Shown: positions 16,799-27,173, counted from the first letter of the stretch. The stretch is DNA of 64,000 nt from Streptomyces sp. Tue6028 (GCF_002300165.1 NZ_MLCE01000004.1:105953-169952), one strand, 5' to 3'. Notes: generated by a model from the letters alone, not told the origin. Translations and numbers: made by a program.

Positions 16799-18142
16799 AT
16801 GTCCCCGCACGCCGTCGGCCGGCGCCGCGTCAACCGTTCCGTCGCAGCGGGCCTGCCGCTCGCCGTGCTGGCCGCCCTCGCGGTGGCCGGCTCCGCGAGC
16901 GCGGCCGGCAGCCCGGCACAGCCGCAGGTGACGGGCACCGCCACACTCGGCGACGTCCCGCTCGGCGCGTTCAGCAACTCGCTGCTGCCGGGCACGGTGG
17001 ACGACGACCGGGGTGTGGACCTGGGCGGCATCGGCAGCGACATCTACCCGGCGGGACGCAAGGGCGAGTTCTGGACGGTCACCGACCGCGGTCCCAACGG
17101 CCAGATCAAGGTGGACGGCAAGAAGCGCCGGACCTTCCCCGTGCCGGGGTTCGACCCGGCGATCGTGAAGATCCGCGTGACCGGTGACAACGTCAAGGTG
17201 ATCGACGCGATCCCGATCACCACGTCTTCCGGGAAGCCCGTCACCGGTCTGTCCAACCAGGCCGGACGCGACGAGGCACCGTACTCCTACGACGCGCTGA
17301 CCCCACTCACGTTCAACCCGAACGGTGTGGACACCGAGGGGATCGTGCGCGCCGCGGACGGCACCTTCTGGCTCGTCGACGAGTACGGGCCGTCGCTGAT
17401 CCACGTCTCCGCGCGCGGGAAGGTACTCACGCGCTACGTGCCCAAGGGGCTGAACCTGACCGGCGCGGACTATCCGGTGGTGGAGGCGCTGCCGTCGGTT
17501 CTGCTGCACCGGAAGATCAACCGCGGCTTCGAAGGGCTTGCCCTGTTGCCCTGCGGCGACCTGGTGATGGCGCTGCAGAGCCCGCTCTCCCTGCCGGACG
17601 GCGCCGTGGGAGACGCCTCGCGCACCACCCGGCTGGTCCGCTTCTCCCCCAAGAAGCGTGCCGTCACCGCCGAGTACGCGTACCGCTTCGACCCCGTGAA
17701 CGTGGTCGACCCGAGCGAGGACGACACCTCGGAGCTCAAGATCTCCTCCGTGGTGGCCGTCGGAGGCGATCGGCTGCTCGTCGAGGAGCGCACCGACAAG
17801 GCCGCGCGTCTGCACCTGGTGAAGCTGTCGCGGCAGGCGGACATCCTCGGTGGCCCGTGGGACGACGACACGACGTCGCCCTCCCTGGAGCAGCTCGACG
17901 ACCCCTCTGCCGCCGGTGTCCCGGTGCTGGGCAAGCACTTGGTCGTGGACCTGGGCACCGTCACGGGGGTGCCCGGAAAGATCGAGGGCGTCGCGCGCGT
18001 GGATCACGACACGCTGGCCCTCATCAACGACAACGACTTCGGGATGACCGACGGGTCAGGCGCGTTCGACGCGCAGGGCCGGCTGGTCGACAGCGGCATC
18101 GAGACGACGGTGACGTACGTGCGGCTGCCGCACGGGATCTGA
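16799..18142 (+). CDS. secreted esterase-like/phytase-like protein
   Basis: A 447-residue protein with a signal peptide (basic MSPHAVGRRRVNRSVAAGL, then an Ala/Leu core, cleavage near SASAAG). The mature part is a beta-propeller-like chain with LGGIGSDIYPAGRKGEFWTV, FNPNGVDTEGIVRAADGTFW, VDEYGPSLIHVSARGKVL and NDNDFGMTDGSG segments, diagnostic of the esterase-like activity of phytase family (PF13449). AGGAGG lies 4 nt before the ATG. It is probably an extracellular or envelope phosphoester or ester hydrolase; phytase activity is known for few members. It is monocistronic and ends at a 30-bp perfect palindrome. Confidence 0.85.
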   Translation: MSPHAVGRRRVNRSVAAGLPLAVLAALAVAGSASAAGSPAQPQVTGTATLGDVPLGAFSNSLLPGTVDDDRGVDLGGIGSDIYPAGRKGEFWTVTDRGPNGQIKVDGKKRRTFPVPGFDPAIVKIRVTGDNVKVIDAIPITTSSGKPVTGLSNQAGRDEAPYSYDALTPLTFNPNGVDTEGIVRAADGTFWLVDEYGPSLIHVSARGKVLTRYVPKGLNLTGADYPVVEALPSVLLHRKINRGFEGLALLPCGDLVMALQSPLSLPDGAVGDASRTTRLVRFSPKKRAVTAEYAYRFDPVNVVDPSEDDTSELKISSVVAVGGDRLLVEERTDKAARLHLVKLSRQADILGGPWDDDTTSPSLEQLDDPSAAGVPVLGKHLVVDLGTVTGVPGKIEGVARVDHDTLALINDNDFGMTDGSGAFDAQGRLVDSGIETTVTYVRLPHGI

Positions 18143-18157
18143 CGTCTGCGCCGGCCG

Positions 18158-18187
18158 GTCACGTGCCACGCGCGCGTGGCACGTGAC
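18158..18187. terminator. 30-bp perfect palindrome between convergent genes
   Basis: GTCACGTGCCACGCG (18158-18172) is followed at once by its exact reverse complement (18173-18187), with further pairing outside. In RNA it gives a long hairpin for either strand. It lies between genes ending at 18142 (plus) and 18297 (minus), so a bidirectional terminator is the simplest reading. The CACGTG cores could alternatively be a protein-binding site. Confidence 0.7.
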
Positions 18188-18296
18188 TGGCGGGCGCGCG
18201 GGACGGCGGCCGGCAGGCACGCGATCGCGCGGACACCGGCAGACGCGCGATCGCGGGAACGGCGACGGAGCCGGCTGGCGCACGACTGCGTGCCGC

Positions 18297-19298
18297 TCAC
18301 TTCAGTGGCTTGGTGAGTTTGTGGGTGCCGTTGCCGACGTCCGCCGCCAGACTGCACGCCACTTTGTCGATGCCGATCCGGTAGCCGCTGGAATCCGGGT
18401 ACTGCACGAGCGTGCCGCGTACGGTGCCCGCGGACTGCTTGGCAGCCTTGCGCTCCAGGGGCACTCGGCAGAGGGCCGATGCCGCCTTCTTGAGAGCGGC
18501 ATCGGTGGTGTAGGTGCCTTCGAGTTCCGCCACCTTCACCACTTCGGCGTCGTGCGGCTTGCTGCACGAGCGCTTGGCGGCCTGTCCGGGCCGACTGCCG
18601 TCCGCGTCGAAGCAGTCCCCCGTGGTCAGCATGTAGTACGGCAACTCGTTGCCCGCGGGCGTCGGGAAGAGCGATCCGAGGTCACTCGGGACGATGTCGG
18701 TGGGCAGGTCCGAGGGGAGGGTCGGCACGGCACTGGGTAGTTCCGAGGGGGCGGAGGGCAGTTCGGACGGGATGCTCAGCGAGGGACCGGGCGTTCGCCG
18801 CGTACTTCCGCTGGCCTCCGGCGACTTGTCGTCCTTCCCGCCTCCACCGTCTCCCGTCGCCACCGCGATCACGGCCACCACGACACCGATGGTCACCATC
18901 ACGGCGAGCACCACGAGGAGCGTGTTCCTGCGCCGTCCGCCCCGGTGGCCTCCGGGTCCGCCGCCCGGCGGTCCGGGAGGTGGCGGTGGCTGCCATCCCC
19001 CGCCTCCCTGCGACGGCGGCCCGAAGCCGCCGGGAGGCGGACCGTAGCCCCCTGGAGGGGGACCGTAGCCACCCGACTGCGATCCATGGCCACCTGTCGG
19101 CGGCCCGTAGCCACCGGACGAAGGTCCGTAGCCACCGGACGAAGGTCCATATCCGCCCGACTGCGATCCGTCGCCACCTGTCGGCGATCCATAGCCACTG
19201 GGCGGTGGGTCGTAGCCTCCCGGTGGTGGGCCGAAGCCACCGTCATCTGGGGGCGGCGTGTCTCCCGGCGGTCGAGGCGGTACGGGCGGCATGGCCAT
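18297..19298 (-). CDS. proline/glycine-rich single-pass membrane protein with septum-formation-like domain
   Basis: A 333-residue protein in three parts. A cytoplasmic low-complexity N-terminus (about 1-120) has many GGYGPP/GGYGPSS repeats. One transmembrane helix (NTLLVVLAVMVTIGVVVAVI) lies at about 128-150. An extracellular Ser/Pro linker and a C-terminal domain contain YYMLTTGDCFDADGSR, SCSKPHDAEVVKVAEL and a final conserved Cys, the pattern of the septum-formation family (PF13845). Four cysteines probably form two disulfides outside the cell. The ATG at 19298 starts MAMPPVPP; its ribosome-binding site is weak. The family name comes from a mycobacterial septum link; a direct role in division is not shown. 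Confidence 0.82.
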   Translation of the reverse strand: MAMPPVPPRPPGDTPPPDDGGFGPPPGGYDPPPSGYGSPTGGDGSQSGGYGPSSGGYGPSSGGYGPPTGGHGSQSGGYGPPPGGYGPPPGGFGPPSQGGGGWQPPPPPGPPGGGPGGHRGGRRRNTLLVVLAVMVTIGVVVAVIAVATGDGGGGKDDKSPEASGSTRRTPGPSLSIPSELPSAPSELPSAVPTLPSDLPTDIVPSDLGSLFPTPAGNELPYYMLTTGDCFDADGSRPGQAAKRSCSKPHDAEVVKVAELEGTYTTDAALKKAASALCRVPLERKAAKQSAGTVRGTLVQYPDSSGYRIGIDKVACSLAADVGNGTHKLTKPLK

Positions 19299-19525
19299 AC
19301 CGTCAAGAGTCGTGCCGAACCGGTCATCACGCGAGCCCTGCGCGGAAGTTGATACGGACTCATGGCATGGATCGCATGATTCCGCATCATTCACCCAGGG
19401 AACGTTCCGAACCCACCGAACCCGCTGCCCCCTCCACACTCACCGATCCCACCGGAGCCGGCCACGAGGTGGGGTCGGAAGGCGCCCGAGCACGAGGCCC
19501 GGCCGCGAGATCCCGCTCTGGGGCA

Positions 19526-19545
19526 GGCCCGCCCGAGGGCGGGCC
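19526..19545 (-). terminator. GC-rich hairpin after xylA
   Basis: A perfect 9-bp stem, GGCCCGCCC (19526-19534) and GGGCGGGCC (19537-19545), starts 18 bp beyond the xylA stop codon. A second short stem, CCCACGC/GCGTGGG (19544-19558), overlaps it and could form an alternative structure. There is no U-tract. Confidence 0.65.
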
Positions 19546-19563
19546 CACGCCGCGTGGGACCGG

Positions 19564-20784
<1,221 letters not shown>

Positions 20785-20894
20785 ATGCGGACGCATCTCT
20801 GGGAAGAGACGAAGTGCGAAACCCGGGCCGAGCCGGTCCGGACAGCCCCACAACCAGGACAGATCCCGCGGAGCCGCGGAAGAGGGAGAGCCCG

Positions 20895-22328
20895 ATGTCA
20901 GCAGCCGAGGGTCCGCTCGTCGTCGGAGTGGACACGTCCACCCAGTCCACCAAGGCCCTGGTCGTCGACGCATCCACCGGACAGGTGGTTGCCAGTGGGC
21001 AGGCACCGCACACCGTCTCCACGGGTGCGGGCCGCGAGAGCGACCCCCGGCAGTGGTGGGACGCGCTCTGCGAAGCGCTGCACCAGTGTGGCGACGCCGC
21101 CCACGAGGCCGCCGCGGTCTCGATCGGCGGCCAGCAGCACGGCCTGGTCACCCTCGACGCCCAGGGCGAGCCCGTGCGTCCCGCCCTGCTGTGGAACGAC
21201 GTGCGGTCCGCGCCGCAGGCCCGCCGACTGGTCGAGGAACTGGGCGGCCCGAAGGCCTGGGCGGAACGCACCGGCAGCGTCCCCGGACCGTCCTTCACCG
21301 TGACGAAATGGGCCTGGCTCGCCGAGAACGAGCCGGACGCCGTCCGGGCGACGGCGGCCGTCCGGCTGCCCCACGACTACCTCACCGAACGACTGACCGG
21401 ACAGGGCACCACCGACCGCGGGGACGCCTCGGGCACGGGCTGGTGGGCGTCCGGGACGGAGGCCTACGACGACGAGGTCCTCGCCCACGTCGGGCTCGAC
21501 CCGGCGTTGCTCCCCCGCGTGGTCCGTCCCGGCGAGGTGGCCGGAACGGTGCACGCGCAGGGTGGCCTGCCGTTCTCCAGGGGCACCCTGGTCGCGGCGG
21601 GCACCGGCGACAACGCGGCCGCCGCGCTCGGCCTCGGCCTGCGCCCCGGCACCGCGGTACTGAGCCTCGGGACGTCCGGCACGGTGTACGCCGTGTCGAC
21701 GCGGCGCCCCGCCGATCCGACCGGCACGGTGGCGGGCTTCGCCGACGCGCGCGGCGACTGGCTTCCGCTGGCCTGCACCCTGAACTGCACCCTGGCCGTC
21801 GACCGTATCGCCGCGCTCCTGGGCCTCGACCGGGAGGCCGTGGAACCCGGATCCGGAGTGACGCTGCTGCCCTACCTGGACGGTGAGCGCACCCCGAACC
21901 TGCCGCACTCGGCCGGACTGCTGACCGGGCTGCGTCACGACACGACCGGCGGGCAGCTTCTCCAAGCGGCGTACGACGGTGCCGTGCACTCGCTGCTCGG
22001 CGCCCTCGATCTCGTCCTCGACGCGGACGCCGACCGCACCGCGCCCCTGCTGCTGATCGGCGGCGGTGCCCGGGGTACCGCCTGGCAGCAGACCGTGCGG
22101 CGGCTGTCGGGGCGGCCGGTGCAGGTGCCCGAGGCCAAGGAACTCGTGGCGCTCGGGGCGGCCGCCCAGGCCGCGGGCCTGCTCACCGGCGAGGACCCGG
22201 CCGCCGTCGCCCGACGCTGGAACACCGCTGAGGGGCCGGTGCTCGACGCCGTGGAGCGGGACGACGAGACGCTCGCCAGGATCGCCGGGGTACTCTCCGA
22301 CGCGGCTCCCCTGCTGGAGCGGCCGTAG
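20895..22328 (+). CDS. xylB: xylulokinase XylB
   Basis: A 477-residue FGGY-family sugar kinase. The N-terminal phosphate loop is VVGVDTSTQSTKALVVDAST; SIGGQQHGLV holds the substrate-binding QQHG of xylulokinases. LWNDVRSAPQA, DASGTGWW and the C-terminal LLLIGGGARGTAWQQ (adenosine motif) follow in the usual order. It phosphorylates D-xylulose to xylulose-5-phosphate for the pentose phosphate pathway. The ATG at 20895 is preceded by GAGGGAGAG. It is divergent from xylA and 73 bp upstream of xylR, so the two plus-strand genes are probably one operon. Confidence 0.97.
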   Translation: MSAAEGPLVVGVDTSTQSTKALVVDASTGQVVASGQAPHTVSTGAGRESDPRQWWDALCEALHQCGDAAHEAAAVSIGGQQHGLVTLDAQGEPVRPALLWNDVRSAPQARRLVEELGGPKAWAERTGSVPGPSFTVTKWAWLAENEPDAVRATAAVRLPHDYLTERLTGQGTTDRGDASGTGWWASGTEAYDDEVLAHVGLDPALLPRVVRPGEVAGTVHAQGGLPFSRGTLVAAGTGDNAAAALGLGLRPGTAVLSLGTSGTVYAVSTRRPADPTGTVAGFADARGDWLPLACTLNCTLAVDRIAALLGLDREAVEPGSGVTLLPYLDGERTPNLPHSAGLLTGLRHDTTGGQLLQAAYDGAVHSLLGALDLVLDADADRTAPLLLIGGGARGTAWQQTVRRLSGRPVQVPEAKELVALGAAAQAAGLLTGEDPAAVARRWNTAEGPVLDAVERDDETLARIAGVLSDAAPLLERP

Positions 22329-22401
22329 TCAGGCCGGCCCGTGCGGGCGGTGGCAGGAGCGTGGTCCCGCGAGGACGACAGGAACGAGGATTGACGGAGG
22401 C

Positions 22402-23610
22402 ATGACCGCACCGCTGCACGAGACCCACCCGACCGGATCCGGCCGCCGACTGCCCGACACTCAGCAGGGCATGCGCCGCCGCAACCTGTCCAGGGTCATG
22501 CACACCGTCAGTGCCGAGGGGCCGCTGTCGCGGGCTGCCGTCGCCTCGCGGATCGGCCTGACACGGGCGGCCGTGTCGACGCTCGTCGACGAATTGATCC
22601 GCTCGGGGCTCCTCGAAGAACTGGGCCCCGAACGGCCCGGCCGGGTGGGGCGGCCGGGCTCGGCGCTGGCCGTCAGCGGGCGCGGTCCCGCCGGGATCGG
22701 TGCCGAGGTCGGCGTCGACCACCTCGCGGTGTGCGCCGTCGACCTGCGCGGCGACATACGGGCCCGGGCGGTGCGCCACGGCACGAACCGCGGCCGGTCG
22801 CCGGAACCCGTCGTCGAGGAGCTGTCGGCCATGGTGCGGCAGGTCGTCGCCGAGGCGGAGCGCGAGGGGCTGTGGCCCGCGGGCCTCGCGGTGGCCGTGC
22901 CCGGTCTGGTGGCGCGCGACGCCCGGACCGTGGTCCGTGCCCCGAACCTCCACTGGCAGGACACGGACCTGAGCGCGCTGCTTCCCGCGGATCTGCCGCT
23001 CACCGTGGACAACGAAGCCAACTTCGGCGGCCTCGCCGAACTGTGGCTCGGCGACGCGACCCCGCGCGACTTCCTGCACGTGTCCGCGGAGATCGGTATC
23101 GGTGCCGCGGTCCTCGTCGACGGGCACCTGCTGCGCGGAACCCGTGGCTTCGCCGGCGAGTTGGGGCACGTGCCGGTGCATCCCGACGGGCCGGAGTGCC
23201 CGTGCGGTGGACACGGCTGCCTCGAACAGTACGCGGGAGAGGAGGCCGTCCTGCGTGCCGCCGGTCTGGAGCCGGGCGAAGACCGGGTGGGACTGCTGTC
23301 CGAGCGCGCCGCGCAGGGCGACCCGCACGTACGGCGTGCCCTGCGTGATGCGGGCACCGCGCTCGGCATCGCGCTGACGGGGGCGGTCAATCTGCTGGAC
23401 CCCGAGACGGTCGTGCTGGGAGGTGCGCTGTCCGGTCTCGCACCCTGGCTGCTGCCGTCGCTGGAGGAGGAGCTGGCCCGCCGCACCGCGGGTCCCGCCT
23501 GCGCCGTGTCGGTTTCCCGGCTGGGGCCCGAGGGACCCTTGCTGGGCGCCGCGCATTCAGTGGTGCGAGGTGTGCTGGACGACCCGGCGGCGGTGGCGGA
23601 GCGGGCCTAG
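22402..23610 (+). CDS. xylR: ROK-family xylose repressor XylR
   Basis: A 402-residue protein. Residues about 25-85 form a MarR-like winged helix (MRRRNLSRVMHTVSAEGPLS, then RAAVASRIGLTRAAVSTLVDEL). Residues about 95-395 form a ROK sugar-kinase-like domain with VAVPGLVARDARTVVRAPNL, LTVDNEANFGGLAELW, the GxGELGH-type segment FAGELGHVPVHPDG and the zinc-binding CPCGGHGCLE at about 267. Gene order xylA < > xylB-xylR supports control of the xylose genes, released by xylose. The start is the ATG at 22402 after GAGGATTGACGGAGG; the nearer GGAGG is only 1 nt away, so the start is slightly uncertain. The extreme 3' end is echoed by a 12-bp repeat at about 23622. Confidence 0.93.
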   Translation: MTAPLHETHPTGSGRRLPDTQQGMRRRNLSRVMHTVSAEGPLSRAAVASRIGLTRAAVSTLVDELIRSGLLEELGPERPGRVGRPGSALAVSGRGPAGIGAEVGVDHLAVCAVDLRGDIRARAVRHGTNRGRSPEPVVEELSAMVRQVVAEAEREGLWPAGLAVAVPGLVARDARTVVRAPNLHWQDTDLSALLPADLPLTVDNEANFGGLAELWLGDATPRDFLHVSAEIGIGAAVLVDGHLLRGTRGFAGELGHVPVHPDGPECPCGGHGCLEQYAGEEAVLRAAGLEPGEDRVGLLSERAAQGDPHVRRALRDAGTALGIALTGAVNLLDPETVVLGGALSGLAPWLLPSLEEELARRTAGPACAVSVSRLGPEGPLLGAAHSVVRGVLDDPAAVAERA

Positions 23611-23781
23611 CCCGGGCACGCGGTGGTGGCGGAGCGCGCCCGGCCCGATACGACAGCGGTTGCGAAGGCGCGCGAAGCAGGCCCGGCCCGATCCACCGGT
23701 CATCGCGGGACAGGCTCAGCCGGACGCGCTTCGCGCCCGTCAGTACACGGCCGTCGGCACGCAGCCGTCTGCACGCCGGCG

Positions 23782-23823
23782 TCGGTGCGCGGGCATCGGT
23801 GCGCGGGCGTCGGTGCGCGGGCG
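23782..23823. repeat. 14-bp tandem repeat, three copies
   Basis: TCGGTGCGCGGGCA (23782-23795), then two copies of TCGGTGCGCGGGCG (23796-23809, 23810-23823), then a degenerate TCAGCGCACAGG. The array lies 40 bp before the first DnaA-box-like site. Confidence 0.85.
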
Positions 23824-23862
23824 TCAGCGCACAGGTGGGACTCCCCCTTTCGGGTGGCCGAG

Positions 23863-23889
23863 TTGTCCACAGTCACGGACTTGTCCACG
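23863..23889 (+). promoter_or_regulatory. two direct DnaA-box-like 9-mers
   Basis: TTGTCCACA at 23863-23871 is an exact match to the preferred Streptomyces DnaA box. TTGTCCACG at 23881-23889 differs at the last base. They share orientation, with start-to-start spacing of 18 bp, about 110 bp upstream of the permease start. With only two sites and no dnaA or dnaN nearby, this is not oriC. DnaA-dependent promoter control or DnaA titration is possible. Confidence 0.45.
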
Positions 23890-23998
23890 GACTGACGCCT
23901 CGCTCTTCCGGCCCAACCGGCAAGCGCCGTACCGTAATTCACGCGAGGCGCAGCCGCCCGGTGGGTGGCTGCGCGCCGGGCGGATCGGGGGGGTTCAC

Positions 23999-25483
23999 AT
24001 GTCGGGGGAGACAGTTCCAGGACTGCGGCGTGAGGCGATCGGGCTGCGCGAGGTCCTGTTCCAGAGCATCACGGCCATGGCGCCGGCGGCAGCGGTCGCC
24101 GCGTCCATCCCGTCGGGCGCGGCTTTCGCAGGCGGCAGTCTGCCGCTGTCCGTGCTCATCGCGCTCGTGGCATGTCTGTTCACCGCCTCGTGCGTGGCCG
24201 AGCTGGCCAGGGAACTGCCCTCGGCCGGTTCCGTGGCCACCTACGCGGCTCAGGGCCTGCACCCGGCTGTCGGCTTCCTCGTGGGCTGGGGCTACGTGTT
24301 CGTCGAAGCACTCGTGCCGCCGCTGCTGCTCCTGCAGCTCGGCTTCACCACGGCGGGCACACTGCACCAGGAGTGGTCGTCGTATCCGGACGACCTGTGG
24401 TGGCCCTGGTCGCTCGCGGGAGCCGCGATCATCGCCGTCGCGGGCTACTTCGGAGTGCGCGCCTCGGCACGCTTCGGCACCGTCCTCGGCGTCTTCGAGG
24501 TACTGGTCTTCCTGGTGTTCGCGGTATGGCTGATCGCCGAGGCCGGCGGCGACAACACCCTGTCGGTGTTCGGCACGTCCCACACGGCCGACGGATATGA
24601 AGGCATCAGCGGCGTGTTCGCGGGATCGGTGTACACCGTGCTCGCCTTCGCGGGGTTCGAGGCGGCCGCCCCGCTCGCCGAGGAGACAAAAGACCCGCGC
24701 CGCACGATGCACCGGGCCGTGCTCGGCGCGGCACTCGCGATCGGCCTCGTGTACGTCGTGACGACCTACGCCATGTCCGTCTACTTCGGCCCGGACCGCT
24801 TCACCGGGTTCGGCGCCTCGGGGGCCGCCTCGTGGGAGGGCGTGGCACGCGCCTCGTTCGGCCTGTTCTGGGTGCTCGTGTTCCTTGCGGTGGTCAATTC
24901 TACGATCGCCAACGCCAACGCCTGTTCCAACGTCTCCACGCGAACGGCCTTCGCCCTGGCCCGGATCCGGGTGTTCCCCGCGCTCTTCGCGAGCCTGCAC
25001 CCCCGGCACCGCTCCCCCGTCGCCGGCGTCGTCGTGCAGGGTGCGGTGGCACTCGCGGCCATGCTGGGACTCGGTTTCGCCTACGACCCCGTGACGGCGT
25101 TCCTCCTGCTCGCGACGGTGATCGTCACCGTGGTCATCGGCGTGTACATCGTGGTGAACCTGGCTTGCGCGGGCTACTTCCTGCGGCGCAGGCGGGAGTT
25201 GTTCCGCCCGGTGCGGCATCTCCTGTTCCCCGTGCTCGGGATCGCCGCGTTCGTTCCGGCGCTGCTGACCGCGGCGGGGCTGCCGGTCTTCGACTTCGTC
25301 TCCGAGCTGACGGCTCCCGTGTCGTACGCCGGACCGGTGGTCGGGGTCTGGATGCTCGCCGGGGTCGCTGTGCTGATCGTGCTGCTGCGCCGTCATCCGG
25401 GGCGCATAGCCGAGACCGCGCGTGTCCACCTCGATGAGACCCCCACCGCCGAACCCCGGCAGAGCGGAGCCGTGCAGTCATGA
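23999..25483 (+). CDS. APC-superfamily amino acid/amine permease
   Basis: A 494-residue membrane protein with about 12 predicted helices. The N-terminal LREVLFQSITAMAPAAAVAAS matches the unwound first helix of the APC (amino acid-polyamine-cation) superfamily. The FAGFEAAAPLAEETKDPRR loop after helix 6 is the classical family signature. It imports an amine or amino acid by proton symport; the specificity is not predictable. The start ATG spans 23999-24001 after a G-rich Shine-Dalgarno. Its stop overlaps the formamidase ATG (ATGA), so the pair is one translationally coupled operon in which the permease probably supplies an amide or its precursor. Confidence 0.9.
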   Translation: MSGETVPGLRREAIGLREVLFQSITAMAPAAAVAASIPSGAAFAGGSLPLSVLIALVACLFTASCVAELARELPSAGSVATYAAQGLHPAVGFLVGWGYVFVEALVPPLLLLQLGFTTAGTLHQEWSSYPDDLWWPWSLAGAAIIAVAGYFGVRASARFGTVLGVFEVLVFLVFAVWLIAEAGGDNTLSVFGTSHTADGYEGISGVFAGSVYTVLAFAGFEAAAPLAEETKDPRRTMHRAVLGAALAIGLVYVVTTYAMSVYFGPDRFTGFGASGAASWEGVARASFGLFWVLVFLAVVNSTIANANACSNVSTRTAFALARIRVFPALFASLHPRHRSPVAGVVVQGAVALAAMLGLGFAYDPVTAFLLLATVIVTVVIGVYIVVNLACAGYFLRRRRELFRPVRHLLFPVLGIAAFVPALLTAAGLPVFDFVSELTAPVSYAGPVVGVWMLAGVAVLIVLLRRHPGRIAETARVHLDETPTAEPRQSGAVQS

Positions 25484-26493
25484 GCGACCCCCGGATCCTG
25501 ACCGTGCGGCCCGCCCCGGGCGAGTACGCGTGGACGTTCGGCGGTGCGCCGCCCGTGGCACGCATCGAGCCCGGCACGGTCCTCGACCTCTACACGGAAG
25601 ACTGCTTCGCGGGACGGGTGCGGTCCGAGAAGGACCTGGTGTCCGAGGTCTGCGAGTTCCCCTATCTCAATCCGCAGACCGGCCCCTTCCACGTGGTGGG
25701 TGCGGAGCCCGGTGACACGGTCGCGGTGCATTTCGTGTCCATCGAGCCGGCTCGTGACTGGGCGGCATCGACGACGGTTCCCCTCTTCGGGGCGCTCACT
25801 TCCACGCACACCACGGCCACCTTGCAGCCGCCGCTGCCGGAGACCGTGTGGATCTGGCAGCTCGACCGGGAGCGCCGCACCGCCCTGTTCAGTGCGCGTG
25901 ACAGCGACATCGAGGTCGAGCTCCCGATGGATCCGATGCACGGCACCGTCGGGGTGGCGCCGGCGAACCTGGAGGTGCGTTCGGCGCTGGTGCCCGACGC
26001 TCACGGCGGGAACATGGACACACCGGAGATGCGGGCGGGCGTGACCTGTTATCTCGGTGTGAATGTCGAGGGCGCCCTGCTGAGTCTCGGCGACGGGCAC
26101 GCCAGGCAGGGCGAGGGCGAGACCTGCGGGGTGGCCGTCGAGTGCGCGATGAACACGATGGTGATCGTCGAACTCCTCAAGCAGGTCGCCACGCCGTGGC
26201 CGCGCATCGAGTCGGACACGCACATCGTCTCGACCGGTTCGGCGCGCCCTCTGGAGGACGCGTTCCGGATATCGCAGCTCGACCTGGTGCAGTGGCTGGT
26301 GCGTGACTACGGCTTCAGCGAGCTGGACGCCTACCAGTTCGCGACCCAGGCCGTCGAATCGCCGCTCGCCAATGTCTGCGACACCAACTACACGTGCGTG
26401 GCCAAGCTCCGCAAGGAGTGGCTGCCGACGCGAGAGACTCACCGCGGACTGCACCGGCAACTCCGCGAGAAGGCCGCCACCCTCCGGCGGTGA
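25480..26493 (+). CDS. acetamidase/formamidase family protein
   Basis: A 337-residue protein of the FmdA/AmdA family (PF03069). Visible features are PGDTVAVHFVSIEPA, the MDPMHGTVGVAPA segment, the PDAHGGNMDT segment (metal or substrate site), LSLGDGHARQGEGE and the cysteine-containing GVAVECAMNTMV. These enzymes hydrolyse short-chain amides to the acid and ammonia. The ATG overlaps the permease stop by 4 bp. No signal peptide; cytoplasmic. Specificity (formamide, acetamide or another short amide) is open. Confidence 0.9.
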   Translation: MSDPRILTVRPAPGEYAWTFGGAPPVARIEPGTVLDLYTEDCFAGRVRSEKDLVSEVCEFPYLNPQTGPFHVVGAEPGDTVAVHFVSIEPARDWAASTTVPLFGALTSTHTTATLQPPLPETVWIWQLDRERRTALFSARDSDIEVELPMDPMHGTVGVAPANLEVRSALVPDAHGGNMDTPEMRAGVTCYLGVNVEGALLSLGDGHARQGEGETCGVAVECAMNTMVIVELLKQVATPWPRIESDTHIVSTGSARPLEDAFRISQLDLVQWLVRDYGFSELDAYQFATQAVESPLANVCDTNYTCVAKLRKEWLPTRETHRGLHRQLREKAATLRR

Positions 26494-26576
26494 GACACGC
26501 GAGCGCCGGCTGGACGCCCACCACGATCGAGACCATCCGCCACAGGTACCCCCCACACGTGAAAGGCGTACACACC

Positions 26577-27173
26577 ATGGAGCGAGCGAGATCGTTCCCG
26601 AGCCGCCGGCGGCTGCTCAAGGGCGCGGCCCTGGCCGCCCTCCCCTACGCGTTAGCCCCCGGTACACGCGCCACGGCACAGACGGCCGTCGACTATCCGA
26701 GCGCCGAGTGGACCGCGGCGAGCAAGTCCAACTACACGGCGTCCAACCGGCCGACGACCTATCGGCTCAACTACGTGATCATCCATGTCACCCAGGAGAA
26801 GTACAGCGACACGCTGTCCATCTTCGCGAACCCGCAGAAGCAGGTGTCGGCCCACTACGTGGTGCGATCGGCCGACGGACATGTCGCGCAGTGCGTCAGG
26901 GAGCGAGACGTCGCCTGGCACGCGGGCAACTGGGACTACAACACCCGCAGCATCGGTATCGAGCACGAGGGCTGGGTGGACCAACCCGCCTACTTCACCA
27001 ACGCCCTCTACGAGGAGTCCGCCAAGCTCACCGCCTCGATCTGCACCAAGTACGGCATTCCGAAGGACCGCGCCCACATCATCGGGCACTACGAGGTGCC
27101 GGGCACCGACCACACCGACCCCGGACCGAACTGGGACTGGACGCGCTACATAAGACTGGTCAACTTCGCCTGA
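26577..27173 (+). CDS. Tat-exported N-acetylmuramoyl-L-alanine amidase (Amidase_2), TTA codon
   Basis: A 198-residue protein. The N-terminus MERARSFPSRRRLLKGAALAAL is a twin-arginine signal (SRRRLLKG) with cleavage near TRATAQ. The domain is Amidase_2/PGRP: Zn ligands are suggested by YVIIHVTQ, by HAGNWDYNTRSIGIEHEGW and by HIIGHYEVPGTDHTDPGPNWDW. It cleaves the amide bond between muramic acid and the stem peptide. Codon 26 is TTA (26652-26654), the rare leucine codon read by the bldA tRNA, so translation should be linked to development. It is monocistronic. A long minisatellite begins 99 bp after the stop. Confidence 0.92.
   Translation: MERARSFPSRRRLLKGAALAALPYALAPGTRATAQTAVDYPSAEWTAASKSNYTASNRPTTYRLNYVIIHVTQEKYSDTLSIFANPQKQVSAHYVVRSADGHVAQCVRERDVAWHAGNWDYNTRSIGIEHEGWVDQPAYFTNALYEESAKLTASICTKYGIPKDRAHIIGHYEVPGTDHTDPGPNWDWTRYIRLVNFA

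Larger units (their letters stand above)
23611..23998. other. 388-bp intergenic region with minisatellite and DnaA-box-like sites
   Basis: This region holds a 14-bp tandem repeat and two DnaA-box 9-mers (both listed separately) and presumably the promoter of the permease operon near 23900-23990. There is no ORF with good codon bias. Confidence 0.55.

Noticed and set aside
23863..23889. DnaA boxes as a replication origin
   Set aside because: Only two boxes, no dnaA, dnaN or AT-rich unwinding region nearby.
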